10,082 bases of DNA from Gammaproteobacteria bacterium. Its GTDB lineage: Bacteria > Pseudomonadota > Gammaproteobacteria > Pseudomonadales > Halieaceae. Location of the stretch: NCBI GenBank assembly GCA_002748505.1, contig PDSN01000106.1, positions 1 through 10,082 on the forward strand, written 5' to 3'. The position numbers and the translations under genes are program-made. A model generated the notes under the pieces. The model had not been told where the DNA came from and did not search any database. It saw only the letters and a program-made list of their open reading frames with translations. This document shows positions 6,255 to 10,082 of the stretch, in pieces. The first letter of the stretch is position 1, and each line of letters begins with the position of its first letter.

Positions 6255-7333
6255 CTTCAAATTCGCCAAAAGTCATCGTCGGCATGTCCGGCGGTGTTGA
6301 TTCTTCCGTCGCTGCCCTGCTCCTGCAACAACAGGGCTATGAGGTGGAAGGTTTGTTTATGAAAAACTGGGACGAAGACGACGGCACCGAGTATTGCACC
6401 GCCAAACAGGACTACGCCGACGCCCAGGCGGTGGCCGATAAACTGGGCATTGTGCTGCACGGTGCGAACTTCGCCGCCGAGTATTGGGATAATGTCTTCG
6501 AGCATTTTTTAAGTGAATACCGCGCCGGTAGAACGCCCAATCCCGATATTTTGTGCAACCGGGAAATCAAATTCCGCGCCTTTTTAGATTACGCTCTGCT
6601 ACTGGGCGCAGACCTTATCGCCACCGGCCACTATGTGCGCCGGGGCGAACACCAGGGCAAAGCCACCTTATTAAAAGGGCTGGATAACAACAAAGACCAA
6701 AGCTATTTCCTGCACGCGGTGGGTCATAAGGAACTTGCGCGCACCCTGTTTCCGGTGGGCGAACTGGAAAAACCGGCGGTTCGCGCCCTGGCGGCAAAAC
6801 ACGAACTGGTAACCTCAGACAAGAAAGACTCCACAGGCATTTGCTTTATCGGTGAGCGCCGTTTCAGCGACTTTCTAAAGCAATACCTGCCCGCCCAACC
6901 GGGAGTGATCGAAAGCCTGGACGGGCAAGTGCTGGGACAGCACCAGGGCTTGATGTATCACACTATCGGCCAGCGTCAGGGTCTGGGCATTGGTGGCAGA
7001 GTCGATGCGGGGGATGCGCCCTGGTACGTGGTCGATAAAGACCTGGACCGCAATGTTCTATTGGTGGCCCAGGGCAATGACCACCCCGCCCTGTTTAAAT
7101 CCGAATTGCGCATCGGGCAGAGTTTTTGGATAGACGGGCACAGCCCATCCGAAGCCTTTGCCTGCCAGGCAAAAATTCGTTATCGCCAAAACGATCAAGC
7201 CTGCACCCTAACACCCAGTGACCAGGGTTTTGTGGTTCGCTTTGCACAGCCACAACGCGCGGTCACGCCGGGGCAATCAGCGGTTTTTTATTTGGGTGAT
7301 CGCTGCCTTGGCGGAGGCATTATCGAAGCATGA
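6251..7333 (+). CDS. mnmA: tRNA-specific 2-thiouridylase MnmA
   Basis: Adds the 2-thio group to the wobble uridine (U34) of tRNA-Lys, tRNA-Glu and tRNA-Gln, using ATP and sulfur relayed from IscS and the Tus proteins. Cytosolic. The 360 residues are close to E. coli MnmA (368). The PP-loop GMSGGVDSSVA is at 11-21. D99 and C102 in NPDILCN, and C198 in STGICFIGER, correspond to E. coli D99, C102 and C199, the pair that carries the persulfide and forms the disulfide. KDQSYFL (148-154) and the HTIGQRQGLG segment (237-246) are also typical, followed by the C-terminal beta-barrel. Its ATG overlaps the rluE-nudJ stop (ATGA), and its own stop overlaps the hflD start in the same way, so translation is probably coupled across all three. 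Confidence 0.98.
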   Translation: MTSNSPKVIVGMSGGVDSSVAALLLQQQGYEVEGLFMKNWDEDDGTEYCTAKQDYADAQAVADKLGIVLHGANFAAEYWDNVFEHFLSEYRAGRTPNPDILCNREIKFRAFLDYALLLGADLIATGHYVRRGEHQGKATLLKGLDNNKDQSYFLHAVGHKELARTLFPVGELEKPAVRALAAKHELVTSDKKDSTGICFIGERRFSDFLKQYLPAQPGVIESLDGQVLGQHQGLMYHTIGQRQGLGIGGRVDAGDAPWYVVDKDLDRNVLLVAQGNDHPALFKSELRIGQSFWIDGHSPSEAFACQAKIRYRQNDQACTLTPSDQGFVVRFAQPQRAVTPGQSAVFYLGDRCLGGGIIEA

Positions 7334-7950
7334 CGAAATCGCTTAACGACCAGGCCATCGCCCTCGCCGGTGTTGCCCAGGCCGCCGGTATGATTCACGA
7401 GGTGGCAACGCGGGGGCATTATCCCAGAGACACCCTGCAAACCCTGGTTAATTCCCTGTTTTGTTTTGACGCCGACAGCGCCGCTGATGTCTACGGCGGC
7501 ACGCAAAACCTTCGCGAAGGTTTTACCCTGCTGCACCGTATTCTACAGGGCAGGCCCGGCCAAGAAATGCCGGTACGCTATTTTTTATCCATGTTGCATT
7601 TGCAAAAGCACTTTGCCAAAAACCAGCAAATGATGGACACGGTGCGCAAGCGTTTGCAACACAGTCAGCGGCAGATGGATCATTTTACTGAGTCCAGTGA
7701 AGCGGTCTGCCGCGCTATTGACGGCATTTATCAGGATACCTTCAGCCAGCTCGGTTTCAGAGTACAGGTGCGCGGCGAGGAGCGTTTTTTAGGCAACCCT
7801 GACAATGCCGCCATTGTGCGCACCGGTTTACTTGCCGGGGTTCGCTCGGCCATGTTGTGGCGACAATCCGGCGGCTCACGTATGACCTTACTTTTTAAAC
7901 GCAAACGTTTACTCAAGCGCATAGACGAACTGCAAATTCAGGCGCATTAA
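7330..7950 (+). CDS. hflD: High frequency lysogenization protein HflD homologue
   Basis: 206 residues against 213 in E. coli HflD, a peripheral inner-membrane, largely helical protein that binds phage lambda CII and lowers lysogeny; its host function is poorly understood. Conserved features are the N-terminal ALAGVAQAAGMI (11-22), VYGGTQNLREG (54-64), RYFLSMLHLQK (83-93), and the best-conserved C-terminal part with LGFRVQVRGE (141-150) and VRTGLLAGVRSAMLWRQSGG (163-182). The basic tail LFKRKRLLKR (188-197) could aid membrane contact. No signal peptide or transmembrane helix is visible. It lies between mnmA (4-bp overlap) and purB (14-bp gap), the order found in E. coli. The phage link comes from E. 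coli; here the identification is by family. Confidence 0.95.
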   Translation: MTKSLNDQAIALAGVAQAAGMIHEVATRGHYPRDTLQTLVNSLFCFDADSAADVYGGTQNLREGFTLLHRILQGRPGQEMPVRYFLSMLHLQKHFAKNQQMMDTVRKRLQHSQRQMDHFTESSEAVCRAIDGIYQDTFSQLGFRVQVRGEERFLGNPDNAAIVRTGLLAGVRSAMLWRQSGGSRMTLLFKRKRLLKRIDELQIQAH

Positions 7951-7964
7951 TTCAGGAGAAAACC

Positions 7965-9332
7965 ATGACCCTATCAGCACTTAACGCGGTGTCCCCTATC
8001 GATGGCCGCTACCACAGTAAAACCGCGATGCTTGGCGATATTTACAGCGAGTACGGCCTGATAAAGCGCCGTGTTCTGGTGGAAGTGCGCTGGTTGCAAG
8101 CGCTGGCGGCACACGAAGGTGTTGCTGAGGTGCCCAGTTTGTCGGCGAACGCTAATGCGGAACTCGATGCCATTGCCAGTCAGTTCAGTCTTGAAGATGC
8201 ACAAAAAGTAAAAGACGAAGAAGCCGAGACCAACCACGATGTAAAGGCGGTGGAGTATTTTATTAAAAAGAAAATAAAAAATAATGCTGAATTAAATGCG
8301 GTGTCAGAATTTGTGCATTTTGCCTGCACCTCAGAAGATATCAACAACCTCTCCCACGCCTTGATGCTAAAAGACGGCGTATACAAGGTGACCCTGCCCG
8401 CCATGGAACGCATCGTTGCCGCTATTGCCGCGCTTGCCAAAGAACACGCGGCACTGCCCATGCTATCTCGCACTCACGGCCAAACCGCCAGCCCCACTAC
8501 ACTGGGCAAAGAGCTGGCAAACGTAGTGGCGCGCTTAAACCGTCAGATTACACAAATCAAGTCGGTAGAGTTTTTGGGCAAAATCAACGGCGCAGTGGGC
8601 AACTACAACGCCCATTTATCCGCCTACCCCGACATAGACTGGGCGGCCCACGCCGAACACTTTGTCACCAGCCTGGGCCTTAGTTTCAACCCCTATACCA
8701 CCCAGATCGAGCCCCACGACTATATGGCCGAACTGTTCGATGCCATCGCCCGCTTCAACACCGTGTTGATCGACTTTTGCCGCGACGTCTGGGCGTATAT
8801 CTCTCTTGGTTATTTCAAGCAAAAGACCATTGCCGGCGAAGTCGGTTCGTCAACCATGCCCCACAAAGTCAACCCCATTGATTTTGAAAATGCCGAAGGT
8901 AATTTGGGCCTTGCCAATGCGGTGTTTAACCACTTGGCCGCGAAACTCCCCATCAGCCGCTGGCAACGCGATTTAACCGACTCCACCGTGCTGCGCAATA
9001 TGGGCGTGGGCATGGGCTATGGCCAAATTGCCTATGAATCCGCCCTTAAAGGCATCGGCAAACTGGAAGTGAACCCCGCGCGTTTGGCCCAAGACCTGGA
9101 CGCGAGCTGGGAAGTGCTCGCCGAGCCCATTCAAACCGTCATGCGTCGCTATGGCATAGAAAAACCCTACGAGAAACTCAAGGACCTGACCCGCGGCCAG
9201 GCCATGACCCGGGAAACCTTGAGCGCGTTTATCCAAGCCCTGGAATTACCCGAGCAGGCCAAACAAGACCTCCTCGCCCTGCGCCCGGAGACCTATATTG
9301 GCACAGCGGCGGATCTGGCCAAGCGGATATAA
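7965..9332 (+). CDS. purB: Adenylosuccinate lyase
   Basis: Cytosolic homotetramer of the fumarase/aspartase superfamily that performs two purine-synthesis steps: SAICAR to AICAR plus fumarate, and adenylosuccinate to AMP plus fumarate. At 455 residues it is one shorter than E. coli PurB. The general acid H171 lies in SRTHGQTASP (168-177), and the general base S295 in the flexible signature loop GEVGSSTMPHKVNP (291-304), at the E. coli numbering. KDEEAETNHDVKAVEYF (83-99) and FACTSEDINN (119-128) are the other conserved blocks. AGGAG (7954-7958) six bases before the ATG is the strongest ribosome binding site in this operon, suggesting higher or independent translation relative to the upstream overlapping genes. 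No terminator is visible before the parD promoter 6 bp downstream. Confidence 0.98.
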   Translation: MTLSALNAVSPIDGRYHSKTAMLGDIYSEYGLIKRRVLVEVRWLQALAAHEGVAEVPSLSANANAELDAIASQFSLEDAQKVKDEEAETNHDVKAVEYFIKKKIKNNAELNAVSEFVHFACTSEDINNLSHALMLKDGVYKVTLPAMERIVAAIAALAKEHAALPMLSRTHGQTASPTTLGKELANVVARLNRQITQIKSVEFLGKINGAVGNYNAHLSAYPDIDWAAHAEHFVTSLGLSFNPYTTQIEPHDYMAELFDAIARFNTVLIDFCRDVWAYISLGYFKQKTIAGEVGSSTMPHKVNPIDFENAEGNLGLANAVFNHLAAKLPISRWQRDLTDSTVLRNMGVGMGYGQIAYESALKGIGKLEVNPARLAQDLDASWEVLAEPIQTVMRRYGIEKPYEKLKDLTRGQAMTRETLSAFIQALELPEQAKQDLLALRPETYIGTAADLAKRI

Positions 9333-9337
9333 ACGGC

Positions 9338-9366
9338 TTGACTCACTTACCATGGCCGAATACCAT
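9338..9366 (+). promoter_or_regulatory. Candidate sigma70 promoter of the parDE module
   Basis: TTGACT (9338-9343; 5/6 to the -35 consensus), an optimal 17-bp spacer and TACCAT (9361-9366; 4/6 to the -10 consensus). It starts 6 bp after the purB stop codon. Predicted initiation near 9373 would give a leader of about 27 nt before the parD ATG. Readthrough from purB is also possible. Confidence 0.5.
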
Positions 9367-9386
9367 TATGTACCAATATCTGATAT
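9361..9386 (+). promoter_or_regulatory. Possible ParD/ParDE operator
   Basis: Two adjacent 10-bp direct repeats, TACCATTATG and TACCAATATC (8 of 10 identical, 9361-9380), merge into a perfect dyad ATATC-T-GATAT at 9376-9386. They cover the -10 and the predicted start of transcription. Ribbon-helix-helix antitoxins of this type usually repress their own promoter through short repeats at this position; binding here is inferred. Confidence 0.4.
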
Positions 9387-9399
9387 CCAGGGCGGCAGT

Positions 9400-9639
9400 A
9401 TGAAAAAAAACACCAGTATGACGCTCGGCGAGCATTTCGATGGCTTCATTGCGCAACAAATCGCTGAAGGCCGTTATGCTTCTGCCAGCGAAGTCGTCAG
9501 AGCAGGACTTAGGTTACTTGAGGACAATGAGCGTAAAATAGCGACGCTCAGGCGCCTGCTTGAAGAGGGCGAGCAAAGTGGCAGGGTCGAATATAGCTAC
9601 GAAAGTTTTATGCGTGAATTGGATGACGAGCTTGATTGA
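9400..9639 (+). CDS. parD: ParD-type antitoxin, ribbon-helix-helix family
   Basis: A 79-residue antitoxin. The start MKKNTSMTLGEHFDGFI matches the ParD/CC2985-type N-terminus, which forms the DNA-binding strand. Helices follow at about 11-24 and 29-43 around GRYASASEVVRAGLRLLE, the hallmark of this family. The acidic, probably flexible C-terminus (about 50-79, rich in Glu and Asp) is the usual toxin-wrapping segment. The role is to neutralise the adjacent ParE toxin and, with it, to repress the operon. The start at 9400 is preferred because it matches the family and has a GGGCGG-like ribosome binding site; ATGs at 9352 and 9298 are in frame but would add unrelated residues, and the latter overlaps purB. 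The stop overlaps the ATG of parE. Function is inferred from family and gene pairing. Confidence 0.93.
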   Translation: MKKNTSMTLGEHFDGFIAQQIAEGRYASASEVVRAGLRLLEDNERKIATLRRLLEEGEQSGRVEYSYESFMRELDDELD

Positions 9640-9941
9640 TGGGTACATTTACCCTCTCGAAAAAAGCTAACGCGGACTTAAAATCCATTGCTGCCTACAC
9701 CCAGCGCAAGTGGGGCAAAGAGAAACGTAGGGTTTATTTGCGGCAGTTTGACGATAGCTTTCACATACTAGCCGCTTCTCCCAATTTAGGAGTGCGGTGT
9801 GATTTTATTAAACCGGGTTATCGAAAATTCCCTGTTACCAGCCACCTGGTTTTCTATAAAACTATTTCTTCTGCGCAAATAGAGATAATTCGTATTGTCC
9901 ACAAACGTATGGATGCTAAATCTCAACTCACCACCCCATGA
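9639..9941 (+). CDS. parE: ParE-type toxin, RelE/ParE superfamily
   Basis: A 100-residue toxin of the ParE family; characterised members inhibit DNA gyrase. Family blocks visible are LSKKANADLKSIAAYTQRKWG (6-26), SPNLGVR (47-53), the core strand block PGYRKFPVTSHLVFY (59-73), and the C-terminal IEIIRIVHKRMD (81-92), where ParE proteins usually carry V-L-H-x-R-M-D. The frame looks intact, so the toxin is probably functional. ATG 9639-9641 overlaps the antitoxin stop by one base (TGATG); a TTG at 9636 directly before it is an alternative start adding one residue. Translation is probably coupled to parD, keeping antitoxin in excess. GC looks lower than in purB, consistent with horizontal acquisition. 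Target specificity cannot be read from the sequence. Confidence 0.92.
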   Translation: MGTFTLSKKANADLKSIAAYTQRKWGKEKRRVYLRQFDDSFHILAASPNLGVRCDFIKPGYRKFPVTSHLVFYKTISSAQIEIIRIVHKRMDAKSQLTTP

Positions 9942-9983
9942 CGGAGTATTAACCGTGGTGAAAGGAAGGCATTGTTTGACTAT

Positions 9984-10082
9984 CAGCCTGTTGAAAAAAC
10001 CTCAGCCGGCACAATACCGCGTTAAAAACGACCTCAAAATGCTCATTTACTACGTGTAAACTCCGCTTTTTCGGTCATTTTT
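9984..10082. repeat. Large imperfect palindrome at the window edge, likely dispersed intergenic repeat (incomplete)
   Basis: Around a centre at 10053, TTTAC (10046-10050) pairs with GTAAA (10056-10060). The outer arms AAAAACGACC (10024-10033) and GGTCATTTTT (10073-10082) match in 9 of 10 positions, and the inner arms match partially. The symmetry reaches the last base of the window, so the right arm is truncated. Starting the element at CAGCCTGTTGAAAAA (9984) is a guess based on my impression of similar repeats in other gammaproteobacteria. No reading frame is apparent. The 42 bases between parE and this element show nothing recognisable. Confidence 0.55.

Noticed and set aside
9298..9399. 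Longer ParD starting at 9298 or 9352
   Set aside because: The extra residues overlap purB or the predicted promoter and are unlike ParD N-termini; MKKNTSMTLGEHF at 9400 is the family start.

Overview
The window looks like chromosomal DNA of a gammaproteobacterium. HflD is essentially a gammaproteobacterial protein, and the right half reproduces the Escherichia coli block icd | rluE-nudJ-mnmA-hflD-purB, with icd divergent from the rest. Moderate GC and protein style would suit a marine Cellvibrionales-type organism, but that is a guess. There are nine genes: one cut by the left edge, five in the conserved block (icd plus four genes on the other strand), a two-gene acetoacetate-activation/serine-hydrolase operon, and a two-gene toxin-antitoxin module. 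No tRNA, rRNA, CRISPR array or transposase gene is visible.

Left part (1-468): the start of a leftward Na+/phosphate symporter gene preceded by a textbook Pho box and -10 element, so it is probably induced by phosphate starvation. The rest, up to the end of the next gene, is apparently non-coding.

Middle-left (469-3846): a leftward operon of acetoacetyl-CoA synthetase followed 24 bp later by a membrane-anchored SxxK serine hydrolase of the beta-lactamase/6-aminohexanoate-dimer-hydrolase type. Upstream of it lies a strong intrinsic terminator belonging to icd.

Centre (3847-5258): icd, the NADP-dependent isocitrate dehydrogenase, runs leftward. A 158-bp divergent region holds a candidate icd promoter, an inverted repeat in the icd leader, and an unusual start region for the rightward operon.

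Right (5259-9332): a tightly packed rightward operon. Its first gene is an in-frame fusion of the 23S rRNA pseudouridine synthase RluE with the Nudix hydrolase NudJ, which are two genes in E. coli. It overlaps mnmA (tRNA 2-thiouridylase) by 4 bp, mnmA overlaps hflD by 4 bp, and purB (adenylosuccinate lyase) follows 14 bp later with its own strong ribosome binding site. The operon joins rRNA and tRNA modification, phosphate-ester clean-up and purine synthesis.

Right edge (9333-10082): a parDE-type toxin-antitoxin pair with its own sigma70-like promoter and a small dyad that could be its operator. It is followed by a long imperfect palindrome running off the window that looks like a dispersed intergenic repeat. 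In E. coli phoPQ occupies this position, so this is where the conserved block gives way to accessory DNA.

The strongest points for a second look are the RluE-NudJ fusion, which has a fossil-like GTG exactly at the NudJ start position, and the edge palindrome. I found no convincing entirely new system.
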